DNA from: a virus
DNA: 27,363 nt
Reading direction: 5' to 3' (one strand)
Virus record (IMG/VR): IMGVR_UViG_3300042860_002342
Location: 1-27,363 of that record
The notes below the pieces were generated by a model that had not been told where the DNA came from, ran no database searches, and saw nothing but the letters and a program-made list of their open reading frames with translations. A program made the translations under genes and the position numbers. Shown here piece after piece: positions 4,310 to 12,090 of the stretch (positions within the stretch are counted from its first letter, which is position 1; each line of letters begins with the position of its first letter).

Positions 4310-6638
4310 ACTTCACCACTTTCAACGCTCCTGGCGGCACGTCTTCGACTAGCCTGCGGATGTCTGATTTCGACATCATGCGGACCACGTCGGGCGCAGC
4401 GAAAACGTGCTTCTTCGTGCTGTACTCTGACGATGCTAGCCGCCCCATGTCGGTCCATCCGGCCTCGCTGAAGGCGTGCAGTAGCGCAGCCTGATAGACC
4501 CGCGCTCCTGGCGGCGCCATTGCCTGCACGCGCTCGCACAAAGCCCCATACGGGCCACAGACCGCCCCCCTAGAGAACTCGCCATGACGGCCACGGATCA
4601 TGCCGACTAGGAACGATTCGGTCTGGGACATAGAATGCTCAATTAGCGACGTTTTATAATCGGTCCACTTCGGCGACGCCCCAGCATCGAACGCCGTCAC
4701 ATCCCGGCGCCAGAGCCACGCAGCCACGGCGGCAAAACCACCCCGGCGGAACCATTGCCATAGCGCCTTCCCCTCGCCGTCGGACATCCGAGGCGCGTGA
4801 GACCAGACACAGAACCATCGCCGGTCCTGCGAGTCCAGTGATATCGGAACGTGGTAATTACTGAACGCGAGCACGAACGCCCGGTTGAGCACCTCATAAG
4901 GGTGTTTATGTTTCCTATTCACCGTCAATGTCATGGGTGGGGCCGCGATAATGGGCTTCAGTCGGTTGGCCAACGCTCGCCTTTCCGCAGCCGCTGATTC
5001 ATGCAGTTCGTTCAGCACGATGATCTCCGACTCCAACGCATAGCCCCATTGGGACTCAAGCTCAGCGGCATCCATTTTCGCGTGATTGCGCAGCGCGTCA
5101 ACGTCCCGACCACCGCAAACGGCCCACTGAAACGGTGCCCACAGGGTGTCTTTCCCGCACCCCTGCGTCCCAGCGTGCAGGACGGCGTGATTGATCTTCA
5201 CTTCGGGATGCTGGAGCTTGAACGCCATGATGTCCCATAGGTGCTCCAATTCCGACCGCTCCGGCACCAAGCGTTCGCACAGTTCCAACCACGGGCGGAT
5301 GTCCGCATCGATCTCGCGGTCCACCATCGCCCTGGCATCTCGCCAACGATTGCCGAAGACCTCGCCGTCGCTGTTCGCCACAAGCGCCGACTCGCCAGCG
5401 GCGTAGGTCATGCCGCTGATAACGCGACCGCCTGCTGCGCTGCGGTTTTCATCGAAGCAAACACTCGCTTCCACCCTGCGGCCATCGTGTATTGACCGGC
5501 AACCGATGTGCCTGTACAGCGCGTTGAAGCCCCTACGATCCAGCTCGCGCCGGGTCTCTAGGTGATAGAACGAATCGTCCGCGAGGACGTACGCATACGC
5601 TTCGAACCATTGGCCTTTCTCGACGCGCCCAAGCTCTTTCAATTCCACTTCCGCGACCACGGCGGCAGCGGCTTCGGTCAACTCGGCGGGCGGCTCGGGC
5701 AGTTGGCTTAACGTTGACGCCAGCCGGGTTGCGACCAGTTCCTCGCGCAGCCCTGGTTCATGTTTCGGACCGCCGTTGACCGCCACCCATCGCAAGAATG
5801 CCCGCGAGTCTAAGTGGAGACAGTGCGAGTGGAGGCAGCAGAACGAACGCGATGCCGGGTGATAACGCCCCTCCGGCGAGCCGTCGGTATGCTCTGCCGC
5901 GTTCGGGCACTGAACGCCCATCCAGCCGGTCGAGTTCGGGCGCGAGTACACCAGCCCCTGCCCCGCCAGCCACGCCGCGACGTCATCGCCACCGTCGTCA
6001 ACGACGTAGACGGGCGCTGGACCACTCCCCACCGCCTCGGGGTCATACGTGACGCCGAGGGCTGAGCAGATCTCATCGAGGGTGTATTCCCGCGACGGCG
6101 AGAACTCCACCAGCCGAGCGGCGAACTCGCCCTTGCCCTGCTTAAGGTTGACGGACCCGGGCAAACGGAAGTTACGAACGGGATTACCCGCGCCGGGGTC
6201 CGTGAAGCCCGCCTCGGCGATAGCAGCTATCGCGGCGGCGAAGTGCTGCTTGGGCGGCTGTTCCGAGAACGCATAGCCCCATTGGAAGTTTCCCGGCGAC
6301 GTCTCCATGACCCACGTCGGCGGGAGCGACGGCTCTTTCGATTTGGTGCTGACGTCATCGAGGATCATCACAAGGACGTATTCGCAATTCTTCGCCGCTA
6401 CCGACACCCGCTCGCGCATCCGGTCGAGGATGAACGAAGCGGTGTTGCCGTACCAGCTCTGCCCTTCGCGCATCGCCCTGGCACCCGGCCCTGGCATCGT
6501 GGCAAACCAAGTGCCCTTCACCGCTCCGTCGGCGTGGTACTGCAATGGCGTGAGCGGCTTCTGCCGCACCAACAGCGCCGTCTCGCCCTCCGGCGCCAGC
6601 GAGGAAAACCACTTAATGAACTCTCCGGTTGTTGTCAT
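4308..6638 (-). CDS. Phage primase-helicase (AEP-like primase, SF3-like helicase)
   Basis: A 776-residue replication protein. The N-terminus carries ILDDVS (about residues 92-97), a likely metal-binding pair of an archaeo-eukaryotic-type (RepB/NrS-1-like) primase-polymerase domain, followed by NPVRNFRLPGSVNLK (152-166). A central Cys/His cluster (C244, H250, C268, H270, C273) looks like a zinc finger. The C-terminal third is a DUF5906/D5-like helicase: Walker A GTQGCGKDT (490-498), a Walker B-like IIVLNELHE (539-547), and a sensor region AFSNYHVP (591-598). It should prime and unwind DNA for the polymerase encoded directly upstream. GAGG lies 8 nt before the ATG at 6638. The helicase call is firm; the primase call is by pattern. 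Confidence 0.85.
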   Translation of the reverse strand: MTTTGEFIKWFSSLAPEGETALLVRQKPLTPLQYHADGAVKGTWFATMPGPGARAMREGQSWYGNTASFILDRMRERVSVAAKNCEYVLVMILDDVSTKSKEPSLPPTWVMETSPGNFQWGYAFSEQPPKQHFAAAIAAIAEAGFTDPGAGNPVRNFRLPGSVNLKQGKGEFAARLVEFSPSREYTLDEICSALGVTYDPEAVGSGPAPVYVVDDGGDDVAAWLAGQGLVYSRPNSTGWMGVQCPNAAEHTDGSPEGRYHPASRSFCCLHSHCLHLDSRAFLRWVAVNGGPKHEPGLREELVATRLASTLSQLPEPPAELTEAAAAVVAEVELKELGRVEKGQWFEAYAYVLADDSFYHLETRRELDRRGFNALYRHIGCRSIHDGRRVEASVCFDENRSAAGGRVISGMTYAAGESALVANSDGEVFGNRWRDARAMVDREIDADIRPWLELCERLVPERSELEHLWDIMAFKLQHPEVKINHAVLHAGTQGCGKDTLWAPFQWAVCGGRDVDALRNHAKMDAAELESQWGYALESEIIVLNELHESAAAERRALANRLKPIIAAPPMTLTVNRKHKHPYEVLNRAFVLAFSNYHVPISLDSQDRRWFCVWSHAPRMSDGEGKALWQWFRRGGFAAVAAWLWRRDVTAFDAGASPKWTDYKTSLIEHSMSQTESFLVGMIRGRHGEFSRGAVCGPYGALCERVQAMAPPGARVYQAALLHAFSEAGWTDMGRLASSEYSTKKHVFAAPDVVRMMSKSDIRRLVEDVPPGALKVVK

Positions 6639-6647
6639 TTTGTGACC

Positions 6648-8633
6648 TCAGCAGTAACGGTCCATAATCTCCGACTTCGCATCGAGCGGCAGTCCGCTCG
6701 CCCACGGCGGCGGCTCCCGCATGATCGCCAGCAGATCCTCCTGCGCGGCTTCCGCCTTGCGGCGCGGCACCTCTAGAACCACCTCGTCATGCACGTGCAG
6801 TACTACGGCCCAACGCCCCTCCAGCCGCCGCAGCGCCGACCGTAGGATGTCGTTTGCCGCTGCCTGCGTTACGTTCTCGCACTGCAACCCAGCCCACAGC
6901 CGCGCTCGGGGCCACTCGGTCGCATCAGCGGATGGCTTCCACGCCGCTTTCGCATACGAGATGCTGCCGTCAGCGTCAAAGCGAGCGTATGGGTAGCGCA
7001 GGATGCGGCCAGACGGCAGGATGTACCACAAGTGCTCACGGTCATAGTAGTACGCCACCCGCGCAGCGAGCACTTCCTTACCCGGCGAGCGCATAGCGGC
7101 GCGGGCGGCAGCATCCAGCCGCCAGCCGTGCTCTTGCGCCCAAGGGTTCGCCTGCCGCCAGCCGTCCACGGCACGGCGGGCTTCGGCAGGCGGGACTCGG
7201 ACCCCGTAGGCCCGACCGAACGTCTCAAAGGCGCCGACACCGCCGAGGAAACCTAGCGCAAGCTCCTGCACCTTGCCGATCTGACGCTGCTCGCCCGTGA
7301 CGTCTTCGTATCGCGCCCCGAACGTCGCAGCCGCGTTTACCTTGTAGGGGTCCAGCCCCCGCCGGAACACGTCCAACTTGCGCTCACCGGCAGGCGAATC
7401 AGACAGCCACGGGTGGACCCGCCCTTCGATGGCCGACCAATCCGCACCCACGAAGACGTGCCCCGGCGCCGGGATCAGCGCGGGCCTGAGCATCCCTCGC
7501 AGGACGTCGGTCACCCTGGCGCCGAACTTCGGCACGATCTGGTGCCGTCGCACCATCGCCTCGCGGACGCTAGCGGGATCGTCGGCGACCTTGCGGGTGA
7601 AGTTATGTACTTGGGCGCCGTAAGACGAAGCCCTCCCCGTCGCAGCGCCGCCAGCGAAGACGAACGCCCCACGGACGCGGGCGTCCTCGACGTCGGCCAA
7701 CGCCTGCAACCTAGCGAACTTGGCGACACTGCTGGCCCACAGATCATCGGCGCACTGGAGCACGTCGGCCACGTCGGGCGGCACCTCGGCGGGGTCTTCC
7801 TCGGCCAGCACCAGCAGGTTAGCCCGCACGCTCTTGTCGAGGCTGTCCTTCTCCTGCTCGCCCTTAGTGACCTTGGCTAGCTTGCGGGCCTCGGGGCCGA
7901 TGCGCTCCAGCACCCATTGGCGCATCCGAGGCGAGCGGACGGACGTGACCTCGCCCTTGGTAATGTCCCGCACCAGCGCCTCAATCTCCACGCGCTCCGC
8001 CTCGGCGTACACCTGAGCGGCGGCGCACAGCGGCACGTCCACTCGGACGCCTCGGTCATTGATGCGCTCATTCACGTGGTAGTCGCGCAGTTCATCGTCT
8101 GACAGATCGCGCAGCGCCTTGCTGATCTCCCGCATAGTGCGGACGTCCTGCTCGCAATACGCAATCATCTCCCGCATCAGCGCCGCGTCTTCGCGGAACG
8201 TCCCGTCGGCCTGCGGGATGCACAGCAGCCGGATCAGTTGCGCCCCGCGATGGTCCTTCCGCATGTCGCTGCTAGCGAACCGCCCCACGTCCTCCAGCGA
8301 GCCGGGAGCGCAGTTAGCGCGGGCCTGCGCGCTGGTGCAGAAGAACTGCTCCAAGCGCGGCTCCGGAACGCCAAAATCGGGGCATACCACATGCCACAGA
8401 ATCAATCGGTCAAAACTCGCGTTATGGACTCGTATCTGACCACCATTAACGAAATGCTGTGCAATCCGCGAGGGGAAAGACTGTTCGGGCGTCCAAGTGC
8501 TGACGGCTTCATCGTCAAACGCATACGACAAACAAAGCAATTGAGTAGACGCGGCACGGGCATAGTTATAGGCGCCGCTAGATTTAAGATCGCATCTAGA
8601 CCTTGTTTCGGTGTCCAACCAGAGTACGCTCAT
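6648..8633 (-). CDS. Phage DNA polymerase, family A (PolA-like with 3'-5' exonuclease)
   Basis: The 661-residue protein has a proofreading exonuclease domain (ExoI LDTET with D7/E9; ExoII HNASFD with N71/D75; ExoIII YCEQD with Y159/D163) and a polymerase domain: motif A GADWSAIEG (D398), motif B RQIGKVQELALGF (R450, K454), motif C HVHDEV (H615-D616-E617). All catalytic residues appear intact. There is no 5'-3' exonuclease, as in phage T7-type enzymes. ATG at 8633 is chosen because it overlaps the stop of the HNH gene (ATGA); the frame is also open from 8645. Its stop lies 9 nt before the primase-helicase start. The 5' end, together with the HNH gene, is less GC-rich than the rest. Confidence 0.95.
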   Translation of the reverse strand: MSVLWLDTETRSRCDLKSSGAYNYARAASTQLLCLSYAFDDEAVSTWTPEQSFPSRIAQHFVNGGQIRVHNASFDRLILWHVVCPDFGVPEPRLEQFFCTSAQARANCAPGSLEDVGRFASSDMRKDHRGAQLIRLLCIPQADGTFREDAALMREMIAYCEQDVRTMREISKALRDLSDDELRDYHVNERINDRGVRVDVPLCAAAQVYAEAERVEIEALVRDITKGEVTSVRSPRMRQWVLERIGPEARKLAKVTKGEQEKDSLDKSVRANLLVLAEEDPAEVPPDVADVLQCADDLWASSVAKFARLQALADVEDARVRGAFVFAGGAATGRASSYGAQVHNFTRKVADDPASVREAMVRRHQIVPKFGARVTDVLRGMLRPALIPAPGHVFVGADWSAIEGRVHPWLSDSPAGERKLDVFRRGLDPYKVNAAATFGARYEDVTGEQRQIGKVQELALGFLGGVGAFETFGRAYGVRVPPAEARRAVDGWRQANPWAQEHGWRLDAAARAAMRSPGKEVLAARVAYYYDREHLWYILPSGRILRYPYARFDADGSISYAKAAWKPSADATEWPRARLWAGLQCENVTQAAANDILRSALRRLEGRWAVVLHVHDEVVLEVPRRKAEAAQEDLLAIMREPPPWASGLPLDAKSEIMDRYC

Positions 8634-9127
8634 GCCAACCACCATACATATCCGTATGCGGGGCGCCGGCGTCGCATCGCGCCGCTTATACCTCCCGTTT
8701 GTTTTCCCCTGAGCGCAATCTCGGCCGCAATTTGGCTTTCATACGTCACAATTTCTTTGGTGCGCAGATTTATGCCGCACACTTTCTTTTCGGGCAGCAC
8801 CCTTCTACCAGCAGCGATGGCGTGGGCTACGTTTTCTTTTCGCGTAACCCACTCCAAATTTACTGCGCAGTTGTCCGACCGATTAAAGTTCTTGTGATTA
8901 ACTTCGCGGCAATTCCTAGGGTTGGGGATGAATGTCCGCGCTACAAGTTGATGAATAGTCTTTACCGCACGGGTTTGTTTTCCGCCCGAATATAAGTGCA
9001 CGCCGCAGTACCCGTGAATCATCTTGTTAGGCTTTAGTAGCCGCCCAGCAGCGTTCCTAACGCGCCCCTGATCGCTAACTTCGTACCGGCCTTCATAGCC
9101 GGGTATAGGCTTCCAGACTTCCTGCAT
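8630..9127 (-). CDS. HNH homing-type endonuclease (NUMOD4 + HNH_3)
   Basis: A 165-residue free-standing endonuclease. Residues 1-30 are a NUMOD4 DNA-binding motif (VWKPIPGYEGRYEVSDQGRV). Residues about 55-105 hold the HNH core (TIHQLVARTFIPNP, then VNHKNFNRSDNCAVNLEWVT with the typical His/Asn residues). The C-terminus (SGAMRRRRPAYGYVWW) looks like a NUMOD-type DNA-reading tail. ATG at 9127 is preferred because GGAG lies 5 nt upstream; the frame stays open further up, through the hairpin at 9146-9221, but reads as non-protein there. The gene is less GC-rich than its neighbours and ends in a 4-nt overlap with the polymerase gene, suggesting a mobile intruder next to polA. Confidence 0.9.
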   Translation of the reverse strand: MQEVWKPIPGYEGRYEVSDQGRVRNAAGRLLKPNKMIHGYCGVHLYSGGKQTRAVKTIHQLVARTFIPNPRNCREVNHKNFNRSDNCAVNLEWVTRKENVAHAIAAGRRVLPEKKVCGINLRTKEIVTYESQIAAEIALRGKQTGGISGAMRRRRPAYGYVWWLA

Positions 9128-9142
9128 GCTGACTCCGCAAAC

Positions 9143-9221
9143 AAAAAGCCCTGTTCTGCACTCTCGTCCTTGCGAACGTTGGCGGACCTGTAAGGTACAG
9201 GCAGAGTGCAGAACAGGGCTT
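9143..9221 (-). terminator. Large hairpin with perfect 19-bp arms and T-tract
   Basis: The arms at 9146-9164 and 9203-9221 are exact reverse complements (19 bp) separated by 38 nt. The loop holds a second perfect stem, CCTGTA-AGG-TACAGG (9187-9201), and a GTCC/GGAC pair (9166-9169, 9184-9187). On the minus strand the stem ends in GGGC-TTTTT-GTTT, so it has the form of an intrinsic terminator between the 219-aa gene and the HNH gene. In addition, TAAGGTA in the loop (9191-9197) can pair with TACCTTA at 9221-9227, an alternative fold typical of attenuators. The structure is certain; its function is inferred. Confidence 0.7.
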
Positions 9222-9285
9222 ACCTTAGACGCGCCGCCAAGCGCGGTGCTAGTGTACATCAGTAAAAACGCGGGCCGAAGGTGGG

Positions 9286-9945
9286 TTAGGCTGCGACGCG
9301 ACGACGACGGCGCGGCTGCTCGGCGTCCTCTGCCGCCTCGACTTCCGGCTCGGCGTCGGCGTCAGCCGCGTCCTCGCCCGTCATCGAGACCCAATCCACA
9401 ACCCCAAACTCCGGGGTGTAAATCCTGCCGTACTGCTTGTGTTGGTAGTGCGACTTCGACAGCGTGACCACCGGCACCGGCTTGCCGGGGTCCTTCTCGA
9501 CCTGCTCGGCGATCTTCAGGGCCAGTTCCTGCACGGCGCGTTTGCCACCGACTGACGTCGTGGCGTAGCGCACCTCCAGCCCTTCGTCCTCACCGCTGAT
9601 GCACTTGGCCTGAAGACCGACCTGCAGCTCCCAGCCTTTGCGAGCACCGGGCGGCGCAGCGTCCACCTCCGGCAGCGGCTGCGTGATCGCCACCAACTTC
9701 TCAGCGAGGACGTCACCTTCACCCCAAGCGATAAAGCCATGCACAAATCCGTAGGGGTTGATGGCCCACCGGCTGCCCTCCTCCACCTCGGTTTGATCGG
9801 CGCCGAAGACCCAATGGCCGCCCTTGTCCATCTTGAGAATGGCGGACCCGGCGGGGCCGACGTCGGCTTGAATCGCCCGGAGGGCGGTGGACAGCGACTG
9901 CGCTGCGGGAAGGTTGGCACCAGCGAACTTAACAAGACCAGTCAT
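9286..9945 (-). CDS. Conserved phage protein of replication module, 219 aa, unknown
   Basis: It lies between the DUF2800 nuclease gene and the polymerase block, the slot that in many phages holds a single-stranded DNA-binding protein (DUF2815). Its own sequence does not show a DUF2815 signature to me. Features visible: LKMDKGGHWVFGADQTEVEE near residue 40, a region GWELQVGLQAKCISGEDEG, and the segment LSKSHYQHKQYGRIYTPEF near residue 170. The last 29 residues are a strongly acidic Ala/Glu/Asp tail ending in a basic patch (PRRRRR); acidic tails are common in ssDNA-binding proteins. An SSB-like or recombination-accessory role is plausible but unproven. The start at 9945 is 12 nt from the upstream stop. 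Confidence 0.7.
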   Translation of the reverse strand: MTGLVKFAGANLPAAQSLSTALRAIQADVGPAGSAILKMDKGGHWVFGADQTEVEEGSRWAINPYGFVHGFIAWGEGDVLAEKLVAITQPLPEVDAAPPGARKGWELQVGLQAKCISGEDEGLEVRYATTSVGGKRAVQELALKIAEQVEKDPGKPVPVVTLSKSHYQHKQYGRIYTPEFGVVDWVSMTGEDAADADAEPEVEAAEDAEQPRRRRRVAA

Positions 9946-9956
9946 GATTTACTCCA

Positions 9957-11042
9957 CTAGACGATTTTAGAGAGGGCGGCGGTCAACTGCCGCCCGATTT
10001 GCACGACGGCGGGCCGAGGGTCAGCCTCGGTCGCCAGCGTGACGCCTGACGACACCGCCACGACCAGATCGTCGGGCAATGCCTCCTTGCGTTTCTTCAG
10101 CACCTTCTCGACCTGGGCGGGCGTCATCAGCGAACGCTCGACGAACTCCTCACCCAACACCTCCAGTGCTCGGGCCTCATCGACCCACTTACGCCGCGCC
10201 TGCTTCTGCACCAGCTTCCAGCCGGGAACGCCAACGCTGTTCTCCAGCATCTGCTGGCCAAGCTCACGGACGCTCTTGATCCAGTCCTCCAGCAGATCCG
10301 CCTGCTGGAGGTGCTCACCGATAGCCGCAGCGTCGAGGCCCTCCAGCGAGGCCCGCAGCGCACGGTCCGCCGCACCCGTCATCATAGGGCAGATCGGCTT
10401 GGCCGTGCACCACCGGCAGTGCGGCCCAAGGGCCATCGGCGGCTCGGCGGACTGGGTTAACTTGACCGCGATCAACAAGTCCGTTTCGAACTGGTCCACC
10501 CGCGCCCAGTCGGTCTGCCACTCGCGGACGTAGGGCGGCTGGACGATGATGAGGCGCAGGCGGCTGGTGCCATGCAGATGCCCCGAGGCGCGAGCGGCAG
10601 CGGCGTAGAACAGCAGTTGCTCGTTCTCGATGGCGTCCACCGCCACGCCGTCGCCGAATTTCCAGTCCAGCACGTAGCCGACGTCGTTCAGTTTGCCCAG
10701 CATGTCCACCGTCCCGAACACGCCTTGCAACGCTCCGTCGAACTCCACCCGCTGCTCCGGGCGCCACTCAACCTCGAACAACGGGTCGATCAGGTCGAGC
10801 GTTTCCTCGCAGAAGCGCAGCTTCTCGATCTGCGAGTCAGTCAGGCCCATCTCCAGCCCGACGTCCACAGCCGACTCGCCCGACTCGACCACCATCTGGA
10901 TGGCCGAGTGGAGAAGGGTGCCCTCCTGCGCGTACTCGCTAGGCACCTGCGGCGGCATCTTGGCGCAGAGCGCCACGCTGCCGGGACAAGCGATCACCCG
11001 CTTGGCGGTAGACCCGCCAACGATAGAACTATGCGCGGTCAT
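9957..11042 (-). CDS. DUF2800 family PD-(D/E)XK nuclease (Cas4/RecB-like)
   Basis: The 361-residue protein has the full RecB-type nuclease signature: H45 (GTLLHSA), D113 (TVDML), D126-x-K128 (LDWKFG), and the QhxxY motif Q142-Y146 (QLLFY). Cysteines C19 or C26 with C209, C212 and C218 (CRWCTAKPIC) match the Fe-S cluster ligands of Cas4-type enzymes. It likely resects DNA ends for phage recombination or replication. AAGGAG lies 8 nt before ATG 11042, inside the end of the 53-aa ORF it overlaps. It heads the module with the polymerase and primase-helicase downstream. Confidence 0.85.
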   Translation of the reverse strand: MTAHSSIVGGSTAKRVIACPGSVALCAKMPPQVPSEYAQEGTLLHSAIQMVVESGESAVDVGLEMGLTDSQIEKLRFCEETLDLIDPLFEVEWRPEQRVEFDGALQGVFGTVDMLGKLNDVGYVLDWKFGDGVAVDAIENEQLLFYAAAARASGHLHGTSRLRLIIVQPPYVREWQTDWARVDQFETDLLIAVKLTQSAEPPMALGPHCRWCTAKPICPMMTGAADRALRASLEGLDAAAIGEHLQQADLLEDWIKSVRELGQQMLENSVGVPGWKLVQKQARRKWVDEARALEVLGEEFVERSLMTPAQVEKVLKKRKEALPDDLVVAVSSGVTLATEADPRPAVVQIGRQLTAALSKIV

Positions 11043-11190
11043 CAGTCGTCTCCTTAGTCTCGATCACCGCTTTCTTGAAGTAGCCGTAGGCGCAGTCGAA
11101 CTCGACGGCGCTCCACTGCGCGGGGTAGACCTCGCGGATGTGACGCAGCACGATGTCCTTCACCTCTGCTTCAGTCAACTCAAGTTTCAC
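11029..11190 (-). CDS. Small hypothetical protein, 53 aa, first gene of the replication operon
   Basis: A GTG-initiated frame preceded by AAGGAG 7 nt upstream encodes a 53-residue protein. It starts VKLELTEAEVKDIVLRHIRE and continues with an aromatic patch (FDCAYGYFKKAV), reading as a small helical/beta domain. It overlaps the start of the DUF2800 gene by 14 nt, and a promoter lies just upstream, so it is well supported as the operon's first gene. The N-terminal TEAEVKDIVLRHI pattern is common in short phage proteins next to DUF2800 genes. Function unknown. Confidence 0.7.
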   Translation of the reverse strand: MKLELTEAEVKDIVLRHIREVYPAQWSAVEFDCAYGYFKKAVIETKETTDDRA

Positions 11191-11222
11191 GGCACTCTCC
11201 TTTGGTTGGTACTGCTGGACGA

Positions 11223-11252
11223 ACTCTAGCGCAAGGCTTAGGGGTTGTGCAA
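11223..11252 (-). promoter_or_regulatory. Leftward promoter of the replication operon
   Basis: TTGCAC (11252-11247, 5/6) and TAGAGT (11228-11223, 4/6) are 18 nt apart on the minus strand, about 30 nt upstream of the first Shine-Dalgarno. An ACAC-T6-GTGT dyad (11252-11265) touches the -35 box and lies in the 90-bp gap between divergent operons, so one regulator could control both. Confidence 0.45.
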
Positions 11253-11280
11253 CACTTTTTTGTGTGGCAAGCTGTGCAGC

Positions 11281-11727
11281 ATGAACATACGACCTATCTC
11301 TCTAAAACAAGCGCAGGCGTTTGTGCGCGAACATCATCGGCACAACCGACCGCCGGTCGGCCACAAGTTCAGCGTCGGGTTGTTCCAAGGCGACGTCTGC
11401 ATTGGCGTCGCGGTTGCCGGACGCCCAATTGCGCGGATGCTGGATGACGGACTGACCCTAGAAGTGACACGGACGTGTACGGACGGCACCAAGAACGCCA
11501 ACTCCAAGTTATACGGCGCTATCGTCCGCGCTGCGACTGCGCTTGGGTACCGTCGTTGCATCACTTACACGCAGGCCGATGAGACCGGCGCTTCTCTGCG
11601 TGGCGCTGGGTGGACGCCTGTCGCACAGCTGGCGCCCCGCGCTGGCTGGGACGCCCCTAGCCGTCCTCGTACCGATATTCAAAGCGGGGGTGTGCCTCGC
11701 ATCCGATGGGAGCGCCGTTGTGCTTGA
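11281..11727 (+). CDS. XF1762 family protein, GNAT-like fold (probable)
   Basis: A 148-residue protein beginning MNIRPISLKQAQAFVREHHR. The series VGHKFSVGLFQGD, GVAVAGRPIARMLDDG, LEVTRTCTDGTKNANSKLY and the late SRPRTD motif are the hallmarks of the phage/prophage XF1762 family, whose layout resembles an N-acetyltransferase (GNAT) fold. No substrate is known to me. ATG 11281 fits the family start; the frame is open from TTG 11245, but no strong Shine-Dalgarno is seen for either. It is the first gene of a rightward operon and overlaps the VRR-NUC gene by 8 nt, suggesting coupled expression with DNA-processing enzymes. Confidence 0.85.
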   Translation: MNIRPISLKQAQAFVREHHRHNRPPVGHKFSVGLFQGDVCIGVAVAGRPIARMLDDGLTLEVTRTCTDGTKNANSKLYGAIVRAATALGYRRCITYTQADETGASLRGAGWTPVAQLAPRAGWDAPSRPRTDIQSGGVPRIRWERRCA

Positions 11728-11989
11728 GAAAGACATCGAAGCCTACCTTGTCCGCCGCGTGCGGGAGCGGGGAGGCGTAGCGTACAAGTTCACCAGCCCG
11801 GCGCATAGGGGCGTGGCGGACCGCGTCGTGTGCCTGCCGGGGCAGACGTGGTTCGTTGAGGTCAAGCGCCCTGGTGGCAGGTTGACCGGCTTGCAGACGT
11901 TGTTTGGCCGAGAGATGGAACGCCTCGGGCAACGGTACATTGTAGTGTGGTCCAAAGAGGAGATCGACGCATGGCTCTCATCATGTTGA
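11720..11989 (+). CDS. VRR-NUC domain nuclease, 89 aa
   Basis: A minimal stand-alone VRR-NUC enzyme of the PD-(D/E)XK superfamily. Residues visible: GVADRV (D34), then FVEVKRPGGRL (E47-x-K49), and a conserved Gln (Q59) in GLQTLF, matching the catalytic core; the family is known for structure-specific or Holliday-junction-type cleavage. GTG at 11720 is the start because GGGAG (11708-11712) sits 7 nt upstream; it overlaps the previous gene by 8 nt. The next two genes overlap in turn, and a VRR-NUC gene next to an SNF2-type helicase gene is a recurrent phage pairing, likely for branch processing. Confidence 0.9.
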   Translation: MLEKDIEAYLVRRVRERGGVAYKFTSPAHRGVADRVVCLPGQTWFVEVKRPGGRLTGLQTLFGREMERLGQRYIVVWSKEEIDAWLSSC

Positions 11990-12090
11990 TAGCGTTAGGG
12001 TGGGCGGTCGTGGTGCTCTACAGCACCGGTCACTGGGTACTGGCGTCGCTGCTGGTCGGCGGCGTCATCATGAGCATGTTCGACTTATGA
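11971..12090 (+). CDS. Small two-helix membrane protein, 39 aa
   Basis: The frame reads MALIMLIALGWAVVVLY, a short polar turn (STGHW), then VLASLLVGGVIMSMFDL: two hydrophobic helices in a hairpin. AGAGGAG (11955-11961) lies 9 nt before the ATG. It overlaps the end of the nuclease gene by 19 nt, and its stop overlaps the helicase start (ATGA at 12087), so it is wired into the operon by translation. The two helices would place it in the inner membrane. I know of no reason for a membrane peptide between a nuclease and a helicase; a holin-like or membrane-anchoring role is speculation. Confidence 0.6.
   Translation: MALIMLIALGWAVVVLYSTGHWVLASLLVGGVIMSMFDL

Noticed and set aside
9128-9259. Longer HNH protein starting near 9259
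   Set aside because: The extra 44 residues read through the perfect hairpin and lack a ribosome site; ATG 9127 has GGAG at good spacing.
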